Positions 1 through 8,145 of a DNA stretch of 49,202 bases are shown one piece after another; position 1 is the stretch's first letter, and the number at the start of each line of letters is the position of its first letter. A program made the translations under genes and the position numbers. Below the pieces are notes generated by a model. The model was not told the origin of the DNA and did no database searches. It worked only from the letters and a program-made list of their open reading frames with translations. Source of the DNA: an uncultured Lachnospiraceae bacterium (GTDB taxonomy: Bacteria; Bacillota; Clostridia; Lachnospirales; Lachnospiraceae); assembly GCA_902772635.1 (NCBI GenBank), contig CACYBK010000079.1, positions 1-49,202 on the forward strand. Reading direction: 5' to 3'.

Positions 1-111
1 CACAAGATCAAGCTGCCGCCGAGAGGAAAGGGCTGCGCCGTATGTTCGGACACACCCACGATCACGACACTCATCGATTATGAGCAGGCGGCGTGCGACC
101 TGAAGATGTAG
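1..111 (+). CDS. C-terminal end of an E1-like ThiF/MoeB/HesA-family protein (partial)
   Basis: Only the last 36 residues are in the window; the gene enters from the left edge and stops at TAG 109-111. The visible tail has a C-A-V-C pair followed by T-I-T-T-L-I-D-Y-E, which resembles the C-terminal zinc-binding Cys pair and tail of MoeB/ThiF/HesA adenylyltransferases. These enzymes adenylate the C-terminal Gly-Gly of small sulfur carrier proteins. The next two genes encode a JAMM protease and a TusA-like protein, so a sulfur-carrier role fits the neighbourhood. The catalytic core is outside the window, so family membership rests on a short tail and on context. Confidence 0.6.
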   Translation, partial: HKIKLPPRGKGCAVCSDTPTITTLIDYEQAACDLKM

Positions 112-131
112 GATATGAGCGGAGTTTTTTG

Positions 132-569
132 ATGAAGATAACGATCGGAAGAAAAGACTATGACAGGATAGTTGAATATGCCCTGAAGGAAAGACCAAAC
201 GAAGCCTGCGGGCTGATCGCGGGCACGGACAGGGACGACGGCATCCGGGAGATAAAGAAGGTCTATCTCCTTACCAATATCGATCACACAAATGAGCATT
301 TTTCTATCGACCCGAGGGAGCAACTCAGATCCATAAAGGATATGAGGGCAAACGGCCTGACGCCTCTTGGCAACTGGCATTCGCATCCCGAGAGCCCCTC
401 AAGGCCGTCGGAGGAGGATAAGCGCCTTGCAAACGACAGCAGCGCAAGCTACCTCATCCTCTCACTTGAAAATGAGGATGAGCCGGTTTTGAACGCCTTT
501 CATGTGGAAGGAGAGCAGGGGCAAAGGAGCGTCAGGAAAGAAGAGCTTATCATTAAGGAGGAAGAGTAG
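132..569 (+). CDS. JAMM/MPN (Mov34/PAD-1) zinc metallopeptidase
   Basis: A 145-residue protein with the full JAMM zinc motif: E24 in N-E-A-C-G, then H83-S-H85-P, S93 and D96. In bacteria, such stand-alone JAMM proteins process sulfur carrier proteins, for example by trimming the C-terminus of ThiS/CysO-like carriers to expose Gly-Gly or by releasing cysteine from the carrier. The start at 132 is preferred over the upstream ATG at 93, because GGAG at 121-124 sits 7 nt before it and because the longer form would overlap the preceding gene. It lies 20 nt after the E1-like gene and abuts the TusA-like gene, so the three are probably one operon. Its substrate is not identifiable from the window, since no carrier protein with a Gly-Gly tail is visible. 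Confidence 0.85.
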   Translation: MKITIGRKDYDRIVEYALKERPNEACGLIAGTDRDDGIREIKKVYLLTNIDHTNEHFSIDPREQLRSIKDMRANGLTPLGNWHSHPESPSRPSEEDKRLANDSSASYLILSLENEDEPVLNAFHVEGEQGQRSVRKEELIIKEEE

Positions 570-821
570 ATGGCAGAACTTGATTTCACGGTAGATGAGA
601 AGGTTGACGTGACGGATGTGGTCTGCCCCGTCACCTTTGTAAAGACCAAGGTGGCTCTTGAAGAAATGGACGAGGGACAGATATTGCAGGTACATATCAA
701 CGGAGGTGAGCCCCTTCAAAACGTGCCACGGAGCGTAGCCGAAGAAGGACACACGGTGCTTCGGACCGACGACAACGGCGACGGCACATACGAGCTTTAC
801 ATAAAACGCGGCCCGGATTGA
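570..821 (+). CDS. TusA/SirA/YedF-like sulfur carrier protein
   Basis: A small protein (83 residues) with the C-P sulfur-acceptor motif at Cys19-Pro20 (V-V-C-P-V-T-F-V-K-T-K) and the helix-sheet pattern of the TusA family, including the late D-D-N-G-D-G-T-Y turn. TusA-type proteins carry persulfide sulfur from a cysteine desulfurase or other donor to acceptors. The ATG directly follows the stop of the JAMM gene and has AAGGAGG inside the preceding coding sequence, which suggests translational coupling. Together with the E1-like and JAMM neighbours it forms a sulfur-mobilisation cassette of the kind found in anaerobic Firmicutes. The pathway (cysteine, thiamine, methionine or selenium) cannot be decided from what is visible. 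Confidence 0.82.
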   Translation: MAELDFTVDEKVDVTDVVCPVTFVKTKVALEEMDEGQILQVHINGGEPLQNVPRSVAEEGHTVLRTDDNGDGTYELYIKRGPD

Positions 822-848
822 GCCCTGCTGAGTCTTGGTGAGCCCCGG

Positions 849-937
849 TGAGCCAAATGAGCCCTGGGGACGGAGTCAAGGGACCATTTTTCCAAAAAAT
901 GGTCCCTTGACTCCGTCCCCAGGGCTCATTTGGCTCA
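849..937. repeat. Perfect 43-bp inverted repeat with GGGGACGG core
   Basis: The arms 849-891 and 895-937 are perfect reverse complements around a 3-nt loop. The arm carries in order T-G-A-G-C-C, a CTGGGGACGGAGTCAAGGG core and GGACCATTTTT. It is preceded by short direct copies of GAGCC (822-856). It sits just after the TusA gene and before the recombinase promoter, so as RNA it would be an extremely stable hairpin that could terminate transcription from either side. Related palindromes recur at 4016-4118, 6457-6556, 9387-9454, 22562-22581 and 23701-23983. Such GGGGACGG palindromes resemble REP elements mobilised by RAYT (Y1) transposases, but no such transposase is in the window. Confidence 0.9.
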
Positions 938-941
938 TTAT

Positions 942-972
942 TTGACATTGCCCCGTGAGGGTTTGTTATTAT
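942..972 (+). promoter_or_regulatory. Possible promoter for the recombinase pair
   Basis: TTGACA at 942-947 begins 5 nt after the palindrome. An AT-rich TTATTATAT stretch follows at 966-974, giving a TATTAT -10 candidate at 967-972 with a long 19-nt spacer. The -35 is perfect but the spacing is off consensus, so this is tentative. About 90 nt of leader would precede the ATG at 1061. Confidence 0.3.
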
Positions 973-1060
973 ATCTCTATTCCTTTAGAAAAACAGTTCT
1001 CATAAGCGGTTCCACAAAGTTACGGAAAAATGAAAAAGGGGTTAGAAAAGGAGGGTAACT

Positions 1061-2497
1061 ATGGCTACTATCACTGTAATTCCGGCTCATGAGATCAGAA
1101 AGGGGAAAAAGGAGTCACTGCGCGTGGCCGCTTACTGCAGGGTGTCAACGGACCGTGACGCGCAGGAAAGCTCCTATGAGATCCAAAAGGAGCACTACGA
1201 GGAGCTTATCGAAAAGACTCCGGGCTGGTACCTGGCCGGGATATACGCGGACGAAGGGATCTCAGGTACATCGGTGAAACGGCGTGAGGCCTTCAAGAAG
1301 ATGATGCGAGACTCTGAAAAGGGGCTCATCGATCTTATCGTTACGAAGTCCATTTCGCGTTTTGCAAGAAACACGGTGGACTGCCTCGGTTATGCGAGAA
1401 TGTTGAAGGCTATCAATGTCCCTGTTTATTTTGAAAAGGAAAACATCAATACAATGGACTCCGGCGGGGAATTTCTGCTGACAGTAATGGCATCCCTTGC
1501 CCAGCAGGAGTCCATAAGCCTTTCCCAGAACGTGAAGCTCGGCCTTCAGTACCGCTATCAGCAGGGCAAGGTCGTCATGGGCTTTTCCCGCTTCCTTGGA
1601 TTTGGGAAGGATGAAAAAGGCGATATGGTGGTGATCGAGGAGGAGGCAAAGATAGTAAGGATGATCTATGAAATGGTGATAGACAGGTTTTCCTTCGGCG
1701 AGATCTGCGCCTTCCTTACGGAAAAAGGGATCCCTTCCCCCGGCAAAAAGGAGTGGTACAAGGGGACCATCGTAAGGATGCTGAAAAATGAAAAATACGC
1801 AGGCGATGTCCTTCTCCAAAAGACCTATACGACAGATGTCCTGAACAAGGTGCGGGAGAGAAACGACGGGATCGTGCCCAAGTACTATGTAAGGGATCAC
1901 CACGAGCCCATTGTCTCTCACGAGATCTGGCTGAAAACCCAGGCAGAGCTTCGCAGACGCACTATGGATATCTCACCCTTCAAGCTTTATTGCAAAAAAT
2001 GCGGCGCCGCCTACAGATTCTGCAGGGACGGAAAGCTGATGTGCAATACCAGGATCAAGAAGGGACCGAGGAAATGCAGCAATGACATTATTTCCATAAA
2101 GGAATTTGAGGAAGTCGTTGTAAAGGCGATCAATTGCTTTATGGAAAAGGGACTTGCCGCAGAACCCACAGCTATAGATTATGAAGAAGAATACGGGAAT
2201 TATATGAACCTCATAATCACCCAGACCAGCCTCAACCGGAAGGAAACAGAGGAGCAAAAAGGAGAGCTCCTTGAGAGGATAAGCCGGAACGAAAACGACC
2301 GGATCGAAAAGCTTATGGCGCTTGATTACAAAATAGGCTTTTACCGGAAAAGCCTTCTCGATCTTCTTCGGAAGGTCACATACAAAAAGAGGACCTTTTT
2401 TGTGGAATTCGTCGGCGGCGCGGTCCTTGAGATCAAAAAGGACGTAAGAGCCTATCCTGTCAGAAAGATCAGGAAGAGGCGAACTCAAAAGCAGTAA
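1061..2497 (+). CDS. Serine recombinase (resolvase domain, recombinase domain, zinc ribbon)
   Basis: A 478-residue site-specific recombinase of the large serine family. The N-terminal resolvase domain (about 20-170) has Y-C-R-V-S-T with the nucleophile at Ser29, plus the catalytic K-S-I-S-R-F-A-R region. A recombinase domain spans about 190-300, with G-I-P-S-P-G and the L-N-K-V-R segment. The zinc ribbon follows (C-K-K-C near 309, then C-N-T and K-C-S-N), and then a short coiled coil and a basic tail. It has a good ribosome binding site (AAGGAGGGT) before ATG 1061. It is followed 147 nt later by a second recombinase with the same architecture, an arrangement reminiscent of CcrA/CcrB of SCC elements. 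No cargo, excisionase or integrase target is visible nearby. Confidence 0.93.
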   Translation: MATITVIPAHEIRKGKKESLRVAAYCRVSTDRDAQESSYEIQKEHYEELIEKTPGWYLAGIYADEGISGTSVKRREAFKKMMRDSEKGLIDLIVTKSISRFARNTVDCLGYARMLKAINVPVYFEKENINTMDSGGEFLLTVMASLAQQESISLSQNVKLGLQYRYQQGKVVMGFSRFLGFGKDEKGDMVVIEEEAKIVRMIYEMVIDRFSFGEICAFLTEKGIPSPGKKEWYKGTIVRMLKNEKYAGDVLLQKTYTTDVLNKVRERNDGIVPKYYVRDHHEPIVSHEIWLKTQAELRRRTMDISPFKLYCKKCGAAYRFCRDGKLMCNTRIKKGPRKCSNDIISIKEFEEVVVKAINCFMEKGLAAEPTAIDYEEEYGNYMNLIITQTSLNRKETEEQKGELLERISRNENDRIEKLMALDYKIGFYRKSLLDLLRKVTYKKRTFFVEFVGGAVLEIKKDVRAYPVRKIRKRRTQKQ

Positions 2498-2644
2498 GCT
2501 TTTCTCCTTCCCGGTCATCGTAAGTGCGGGATGATAAGGCAGCGTTGCGTTTTTATTATTTGTGTAATACTTCTGTAGCAGGGGTAACCCGATCTGTAAA
2601 CTTTGCGCCCCGGTCATATCCGGGATAGAAAGGAAGAAAACGCT

Positions 2645-4006
2645 ATGGAAGAAAAAATGGTAACCTTGATCCCCGCAAAGAAGAAAACAGCCGATCGTAA
2701 ATCGAACCTTGTTCGTGTCGCTGCCTATGCGCGCGTCAGCTCACTGCCCCAGGAGGAATCTTATGATTCGCAGGTTAAACATTTTACTTCCCTGATATCC
2801 GGTCATCCGAATTGGAAGCTGATCCATGTGTATGGAGATGAAGGGATTTCGGGCCTCAACACCAAGAAACGTGATGGTTTCAAACTGATGATCAAGGACG
2901 GAAAGCGCAGGAAGTACGATCTGCTGCTCGTTAAGTCGATTTCCCGTATGGGGAGAAACACAGTCGATCTGCTCAACGCTCTCCGGGAGCTTAAGGCCGC
3001 AGGCGTAAGTATCTTCTTTGAAAAGGAGAACATCAACACCGGCGAGACCACAGGCGAGATGCTGATCACACTTCTGTCTGCTTTTGCACAATCGGAATCG
3101 GAATCGATCTCGGCGAACGTCCGCATAGGATTGCAGTACAAGATGGCGAGAGGGGAACACAGTCTTGCCTATAGCAATTTCCTGGGATACGACAAGGGCG
3201 AGAACGGAAAACTTGTGATCAATCCAAAGCAGGCAAAGACAGTGCGTTTTATTTTTGACAGCTTCCTCTCAGGTATGACCTTGATCGATCTTACCAAGGC
3301 GCTGGAGGAAGGAGGTCACCTCACCGGTGCAGGAAATCTTCATTGGACCAAAATGGGTATCCGGCGCATCCTTTGTAATGAAAAGATGTGCGGTTGTGCG
3401 CTGCTTGGAAAAACTACAGTGGTTGATGTTTTAAACAAGGTCCGTGAGGAAAACACGGGACAGGCTCCGAAGTACTTTGTAGAGAACGATCATGAGCCGA
3501 TAGTGGATATGCAGACTTATCTTCTTGCAAAGGGAGAACTGATCAGAAGGTCTCATAAATGTGTTGAAGGCCCAAGCCTGGTACCTCGCATTAATGATTA
3601 TAGCGGGAAGATCCGCTGCCCTCTGTGCGGGCGCAATTACAATCACAAAAGGACAAAAAGCGGATACAGGTGGATCTGCAACGGGAGGATCAATAGCGAT
3701 TGCAATGCTCCGATCATTAAGGAAGAGAGGTTGAATGAGGCTACGCTTGAAGCACTTCAAAAGCTCTGGGATTCAAAGCCGGTCGTGGATCTTTTGGAGG
3801 TACCCATCCTCAAAATGCACGAAGAGGATAATGTCCTTGAGCAGGCAGCAATAGCATATATGAAGAACCTGTTTGCAAAACGGGTCTCAGATTTTTGCGC
3901 CGGTGAAAGACCTACCTGCTATGATCCGGAAACAACGCGGAATCTGATCGAAAGAATCTCGATTGAAAAAGATGAAATTACTTATCATTTCTACGGAGTA
4001 AGGTGA
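2645..4006 (+). CDS. Second serine recombinase, paralogous to its upstream neighbour
   Basis: A 453-residue large-type serine recombinase. The nucleophile is Ser32 in A-Y-A-R-V-S-S, followed by the K-S-I-S-R-M-G-R-N-T-V-D catalytic region, a recombinase domain, and a zinc ribbon C-P-L-C (about 320) with C-N-G and D-C-N. The stretch V-L-N-K-V-R-E-E-N and the D-H-E-P-I-V motif are shared with the first recombinase, so the two are paralogs. The ATG at 2645 is preferred over 2603 because AAAGGAAG lies about 8 nt upstream. Both frames look intact. The pair may work as a heteromeric recombinase for a small mobile element, but ends and attachment sites are not identifiable here. Confidence 0.93.
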   Translation: MEEKMVTLIPAKKKTADRKSNLVRVAAYARVSSLPQEESYDSQVKHFTSLISGHPNWKLIHVYGDEGISGLNTKKRDGFKLMIKDGKRRKYDLLLVKSISRMGRNTVDLLNALRELKAAGVSIFFEKENINTGETTGEMLITLLSAFAQSESESISANVRIGLQYKMARGEHSLAYSNFLGYDKGENGKLVINPKQAKTVRFIFDSFLSGMTLIDLTKALEEGGHLTGAGNLHWTKMGIRRILCNEKMCGCALLGKTTVVDVLNKVREENTGQAPKYFVENDHEPIVDMQTYLLAKGELIRRSHKCVEGPSLVPRINDYSGKIRCPLCGRNYNHKRTKSGYRWICNGRINSDCNAPIIKEERLNEATLEALQKLWDSKPVVDLLEVPILKMHEEDNVLEQAAIAYMKNLFAKRVSDFCAGERPTCYDPETTRNLIERISIEKDEITYHFYGVR

Positions 4007-4015
4007 CACAGATGC

Positions 4016-4118
4016 CACGGGGACGGTCCTTCCGGCACTTTTAAAATATTTTCGAAAAATTTTCTATTCTTTTTTCGTATAATAAATTCGAAGAGTAACA
4101 AAAGAACCGTCCCCGCGG
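4016..4118. repeat. Split GGGGACGG palindrome arms downstream of the recombinases
   Basis: The left arm 4016-4032 (CCACGGGGACGGTCCTT) and right arm 4102-4118 (AAGAACCGTCCCCGCGG) are reverse complements at 15 of 17 positions. They are separated by 69 nt of AT-rich DNA that includes TATAAT at 4078-4083. This belongs to the same repeat family as 849-937 and 6457-6556, with the GGTTCTT flavour of the latter. It begins 10 nt after the second recombinase stop. Confidence 0.75.
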
Positions 4119-4132
4119 CTCTTTCCTCTCGC

Positions 4133-4161
4133 TTGACAAAAAAAGCGTTCTGTAAGACTAT
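4133..4161 (+). promoter_or_regulatory. Promoter candidate for the UDP-sugar pyrophosphorylase gene
   Basis: A perfect TTGACA at 4133-4138 is followed after 17 nt by GACTAT at 4156-4161. Transcription would start near 4168, leaving a very short leader containing the ribosome binding site AAGGGGG at 4173-4179 ahead of ATG 4185. The -10 is weak. Confidence 0.45.
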
Positions 4162-4184
4162 AGGAGGATAGCAAGGGGGATATC

Positions 4185-5408
4185 ATGACTTACGATGAAG
4201 CAAGAGCAAAGATGTCCGCGATCGGACAGGAGCACGTTTTTAAATATTATGACGGGCTTTCAGAGGAGGGGAAGACTGCTCTCATCAGACAGGTGGAGGA
4301 GACGGATTTTTCGGTCCTGAAGAGGCTGGGAAACCCGTCCGGAGAAAAAAGAGGCGTATTCTCTCCCCTTGGGGCTTTGAAGACAAGTGAGATCGAGGCG
4401 CGTGCGAAGGAGTTTCATGACATTGGAGTAAAGACCATAAAGGAGGGGAAGACGGCCGCGCTTCTCCTTGCCGGCGGCATGGGAACACGCCTTGGCTCCG
4501 ATGAACCGAAGGGAATGTATGATATAGGAATTACAAAGCCTTTGTACATCTTTGAGCGCATTATAGGAAATCTCCTTGATGTTGTGAAGGAGACCGGCAC
4601 ATGGATCAGGCTCTTTATCATGACGAGCGAGAAGAACCATGACGCGACAGTCAGGTTCCTTAAGGAAAAGGATTTTTTTGGTTACAGGGAGGATCGGGTA
4701 CTATTCTTTAAGCAGGATATGGCGCCCGCCTGTGACTTTGAAGGCAGGCTCTTTCTGGAGGCAAAGGACCGCATCTCCACATCCCCGAACGGAAACGGCG
4801 GCTGGTATTCCTCGATGTGCAGGGCCGGGCTTGACAGACTGCTTTCAGACGAAGGCGTTGAGTGGATCAATGTCTTCGCAGTTGACAATGTGCTGCAGCG
4901 TATATTAGACCCCTGTTTTGTGGGCGCAACAGTACTTGAAAACGTGTCCGTCGGCGCAAAGGTTGTGAAAAAGGCAACGCCCGATGAAAAGGTTGGCGTA
5001 CTCTGCCTTGAGGATGGGAGACCTTCTATCGTTGAATATTATGAGCTTTCCGATGAGATGATGAATGAAAAGGATGAGAGCGGTGAGAGGGCATACAATT
5101 ACGGTGTCATTTTGAATTATCTTTTCCGGTTGAGTGAGCTTCCTTCGGTAGCAGATGACAGGCTCCCCCTCCACATCGTAAAGAAGCAGATACCCTGCAT
5201 TGATGAAAACGGAAGGGAAGTAAAGCCGGAAGCACCAAACGGTTACAAGTTCGAACAGCTTGTCGTAGATATGATACATCAGCTTTCCTCCTGCCTTCCC
5301 TACGAGGTCGTCAGAGAGAAGGAGTTTGCACCGATCAAGAACCTTACAGGCATTGATTCCGTTGAGAGCGCAAGAGAACTTCTGAAAAAGAACAATATTG
5401 AACTGTAA
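4185..5408 (+). CDS. UTP-dependent sugar-1-phosphate uridylyltransferase (UDPGP family)
   Basis: A 407-residue nucleotidyltransferase of the eukaryote-like UDPGP family, which includes UDP-GlcNAc and UDP-glucose pyrophosphorylases. The nucleotide-binding loop L-A-G-G-M-G-T-R-L-G is at about residue 98, followed by K-G-M-Y-D-I, the M-T-S-E-K-N-H segment, F-F-K-Q-D-M, G-N-G-G-W-Y and the V-D-N-V-L metal/sugar region. It would make UDP-GlcNAc, UDP-GalNAc or UDP-glucose from UTP and the sugar phosphate for cell envelope polymers; the sugar is not decided by sequence alone. It has its own promoter candidate and sits 6 nt before mnmA, so the two are probably co-transcribed. Confidence 0.88.
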   Translation: MTYDEARAKMSAIGQEHVFKYYDGLSEEGKTALIRQVEETDFSVLKRLGNPSGEKRGVFSPLGALKTSEIEARAKEFHDIGVKTIKEGKTAALLLAGGMGTRLGSDEPKGMYDIGITKPLYIFERIIGNLLDVVKETGTWIRLFIMTSEKNHDATVRFLKEKDFFGYREDRVLFFKQDMAPACDFEGRLFLEAKDRISTSPNGNGGWYSSMCRAGLDRLLSDEGVEWINVFAVDNVLQRILDPCFVGATVLENVSVGAKVVKKATPDEKVGVLCLEDGRPSIVEYYELSDEMMNEKDESGERAYNYGVILNYLFRLSELPSVADDRLPLHIVKKQIPCIDENGREVKPEAPNGYKFEQLVVDMIHQLSSCLPYEVVREKEFAPIKNLTGIDSVESARELLKKNNIEL

Positions 5409-5414
5409 CAGACC

Positions 5415-6458
5415 ATGGAAAAAAGAGTAGTTGTCGGTATGTCAGGCGGAGTGGATTCCGCAGTGGCGGCATGCCTCTTAAAGGAACAGGGCTATGATGT
5501 CATCGGTGTGACACTTGAGATGTGGCGGGATGAACCGGAGATCTGCGAAGACGGTCTTGAAGCAAGGGAAATCTGTGAGCAGCTTGGGATTCCCCACCAC
5601 ATTATTTTTTTTAAGAAAGAGTTTGAGAAATACGTGGTAGAGCCTTTCATCAATGAATATCTCTGCGGGCGCACGCCAAACCCCTGTGTTCTTTGCAATA
5701 GAAATATCAAATGGGAAGCCCTTTTGAAAAAGGCGGATGAGCTTCATGCGGGATTTGTTGCGACCGGGCATTATGCGAGAGTGATAAAGCTCAAAAACGG
5801 AAGATATACTGTTTTTGCATCCGAGTCAAAGGCGAAGGATCAGACCTATGTGCTCTGCCAACTGACACAGGAGCAACTTTCACGTACCCTGATGCCGGTG
5901 GGAGACTATGAAAAGGGAGAGATACGCGCGATCGCTGCTTCAAAGGGACTTAAAGCCGCGACCAAAAAGGACAGCCAGGATATCTGCTTTATCGATGATG
6001 ATTATCATAGTTTTCTGGAAAGAAGGCTTGGGGGAAACCTCCCGCCCGAAGGAAATTTTGTATTAAAGGACGGCACTGTGGTCGGGCGGCACAAGGGCAT
6101 TGCGGATTATACGATAGGGCAGCGGAAGGGACTTAATATCGCGCTCGGAAAACCTGTATTTGTGACCGCTATCGATGTTGAAAAAAACGAGATAGTGCTG
6201 GGGGATGATGATGACGTATTCTCCGACTCTCTTCTTGCGGAGCATTGGAATATGATAGCACAGGAGTCTCTTGATGAAGAGAAGGTCTATTTGGGGAAGA
6301 TCCGTTATTCACACAAAGGAAGCCCCTGCAAAGTGAGGAAGCTTTCCGGTTCAGTGTATCAGGTCGATTTTCTCGAGCCGGTCAGGGCCGTGACGCCCGG
6401 ACAGACAGTAGCGCTGTATGAAGGTGACTACCTGGCTGCGGGGGGTGTGATCAAATGA
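5415..6458 (+). CDS. mnmA: tRNA-specific 2-thiouridylase MnmA
   Basis: A 347-residue protein, usual length for MnmA, which thiolates U34 of tRNA-Lys, -Glu and -Gln. Visible are the PP-loop S-G-G-V-D-S at residues 10-15, the N-P-C-V-L-C-N catalytic Cys region, G-H-Y-A-R, and the second catalytic Cys in Q-D-I-C-F-I. The C-terminal beta domain is complete. It follows the pyrophosphorylase by 6 nt and has a weak ribosome binding site, which fits coupling. The stop codon TGA 6456-6458 overlaps the first bases of the repeat that fills the gap to the convergent gene. Confidence 0.95.
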   Translation: MEKRVVVGMSGGVDSAVAACLLKEQGYDVIGVTLEMWRDEPEICEDGLEAREICEQLGIPHHIIFFKKEFEKYVVEPFINEYLCGRTPNPCVLCNRNIKWEALLKKADELHAGFVATGHYARVIKLKNGRYTVFASESKAKDQTYVLCQLTQEQLSRTLMPVGDYEKGEIRAIAASKGLKAATKKDSQDICFIDDDYHSFLERRLGGNLPPEGNFVLKDGTVVGRHKGIADYTIGQRKGLNIALGKPVFVTAIDVEKNEIVLGDDDDVFSDSLLAEHWNMIAQESLDEEKVYLGKIRYSHKGSPCKVRKLSGSVYQVDFLEPVRAVTPGQTVALYEGDYLAAGGVIK

Positions 6459-6556
6459 GTGACACGGGGACGGTTCTTTTGAGTGACACGGGGAATGACA
6501 CGGGGACGGTTCTTTTGTCACCATTAGGTGACAAAAGAACCGTCCCCGTGTCACTC
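6457..6556. repeat. GGGGACGGTTCTTTTGTCACC palindrome with partial tandem copies; likely bidirectional terminator
   Basis: Arms 6493-6522 and 6527-6556 match at 29 of 30 positions with a 4-nt loop. The arm reads GTGACACGGGGACGGTTC and continues TTTTGTCACC. Two partial copies in the same orientation precede it (6457-6480 and 6481-6494). The element occupies almost the whole convergent gap between mnmA (stop 6458) and the phosphatase gene (stop 6568), a position where it would terminate both genes. Confidence 0.9.
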
Positions 6557-6567
6557 CCGGCTGCGTT

Positions 6568-8145
6568 TCACTTCTTCCCGTGCCAGCACAGCGCCAGCAT
6601 TGTAATATCATCAAACTGAGGCGCTTCTTTTACGAAAGCGTCTATATCAGCCTTCACATTTGAAAGGATCTTCTCCGGGTCTTCCTCTATCCTGCTGTTA
6701 AGCGCTTCAACGAGTCTCTCCGGTCCGTACAGCTCATTTTCAGCATCGGTGGCTTCTGTCACACCGTCCGTATGGACAAAGAGTATGTCCCCGGGATGAA
6801 GCTCAAATTCGTGCTGCTCAAAGGGAAGACCCTCCATTATCGCAACAGCAACTGAATGAGGATAGACTACAGGTTCATATTCTTCACCGACTCGCTTGAG
6901 CACCGGATTCTCATGTCCCGCGTTTGCGGCAATTCCTTTTCCCGTTGAAATCTCTATTATCGCCATCCAGACTGTGACAAACAGCTGGGATTCATTACCC
7001 TCGCAAAGCTGATCGTTTGCGTATGAAAGGACTTCCGAAGGTGAGCCCCCAAGCTGTGCGCGGTTTTTGATAAGGGTCTTTGCGATGACCATGAAGAGCG
7101 CCGCAGGCACTCCCTTTCCGGACACGTCCGCGATGACAAGTGCGAGATGATCGTCGTCCACCATGAAAAAGTCATAGAAGTCGCCGCCCACTTCTTTTGC
7201 AGGCGTCATTGTGGCATAAATATCAAATTCCTTTCGCTCAGGGAAGGGCGGGAATATACGGGGGAGCATGTCTGCCTGTATCTGTGTCGCGACATTGAGC
7301 TCCGACTCGATACGTCCCTTCTCGGCAGAGATCGCGGCATTTTCCTGGATGTAATGCCTGATGTCGCCGTACATTTTCGTGAAGGAATCGGCGAGTGCTT
7401 CAAGCTCATCGCCTGTATGTATATCGATAGCCGGCAGGTCATCCTTTTCAAGAGAGTCTGCCATCTTTCCGGCTGCATCATTCAGCCGGTGTATCGGAGT
7501 CACGATCTTCTTGCGAAGCGAAAAGTAGAAGACTATTCCTGCAAGCACCGTTGCGACAAGTATCGTGAGGCAAAGGGTACCGATGAAAGCAAGGAAGCTC
7601 CGCTCGATGTCATTGGCGGAAAGATCAAGACCGACAAGCGCCACAGGCTCTCCCGAACTGTCAAAGATCGGATAAAAGCCGCAGGCGATATGGCCGTAGG
7701 TCGGATCTCTGTAGAAACTTATCTCCTGGATGGGGTCCTTTCTGAAGGATTTTTCACGGGCTTCCTTGCCGCCGTCCATGTAGGCCTCGCGCTTCCCGAG
7801 CCACGAATAAGGATCGTCATCCGTCTGCCATACATAGACGAGGTCGTTTTTGTAAGGCACGAAGACATAGAAGAGCTGCATTGCAGTCTCATTCCTGGTC
7901 ACAGTCAGATAGCGGAGCACCTCGTCATAATATTCATCGGGCTCCAGTGTCTCAACATAGCCCTTTATGCGGTCTCCGTCTATATAGTTCGACGCTGAAC
8001 GAAGATAACCGTATACAAGAGAATTGTAATCATTGATGCTGTCCTTGTAATACCAGGCTCCCGTAAATATCCCGGCAAACATGACTATCATCGCCGCAAA
8101 CAGGTACAGACGAGTCTGTACTTTTCTTTGGATCCCACTTTTCAT
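6568..8145 (-). CDS. Membrane-anchored SpoIIE/RsbU-type PP2C serine phosphatase with HAMP domain
   Basis: A 525-residue sensor phosphatase. It has TM1 at about 13-32, an extracytoplasmic sensor of about 150 residues (Cache-like, Y-R-D-P-T-Y-G region), TM2 at about 185-208, HAMP to about 262, a short coiled coil, and a SpoIIE-type PP2C domain at about 300-525. Metal-binding Asp motifs are visible: G-G-D-F-Y-D-F-F, I-A-D-V-S-G-K-G, H-T-D-G-V-T-E and D-D-I-T-M-L. Proteins of this type dephosphorylate STAS anti-anti-sigma factors. A STAS partner is encoded at 20263-20553. Its ATG overlaps the stop of the upstream acyltransferase gene (ATGA, 8142-8145), so the two are translationally coupled. Confidence 0.92.
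   Translation of the reverse strand: MKSGIQRKVQTRLYLFAAMIVMFAGIFTGAWYYKDSINDYNSLVYGYLRSASNYIDGDRIKGYVETLEPDEYYDEVLRYLTVTRNETAMQLFYVFVPYKNDLVYVWQTDDDPYSWLGKREAYMDGGKEAREKSFRKDPIQEISFYRDPTYGHIACGFYPIFDSSGEPVALVGLDLSANDIERSFLAFIGTLCLTILVATVLAGIVFYFSLRKKIVTPIHRLNDAAGKMADSLEKDDLPAIDIHTGDELEALADSFTKMYGDIRHYIQENAAISAEKGRIESELNVATQIQADMLPRIFPPFPERKEFDIYATMTPAKEVGGDFYDFFMVDDDHLALVIADVSGKGVPAALFMVIAKTLIKNRAQLGGSPSEVLSYANDQLCEGNESQLFVTVWMAIIEISTGKGIAANAGHENPVLKRVGEEYEPVVYPHSVAVAIMEGLPFEQHEFELHPGDILFVHTDGVTEATDAENELYGPERLVEALNSRIEEDPEKILSNVKADIDAFVKEAPQFDDITMLALCWHGKK

Noticed and set aside
1061-4006. Prophage or integrative element
   Set aside because: Two recombinases only; no phage structural, replication, conjugation or cargo genes, and no visible attachment sites.
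7147-7998. Long open frame (283 codons) on the plus strand opposite the RsbU-like phosphatase
   Set aside because: Lies wholly inside a gene with clear HAMP and PP2C motifs; no ribosome binding site and no domain.
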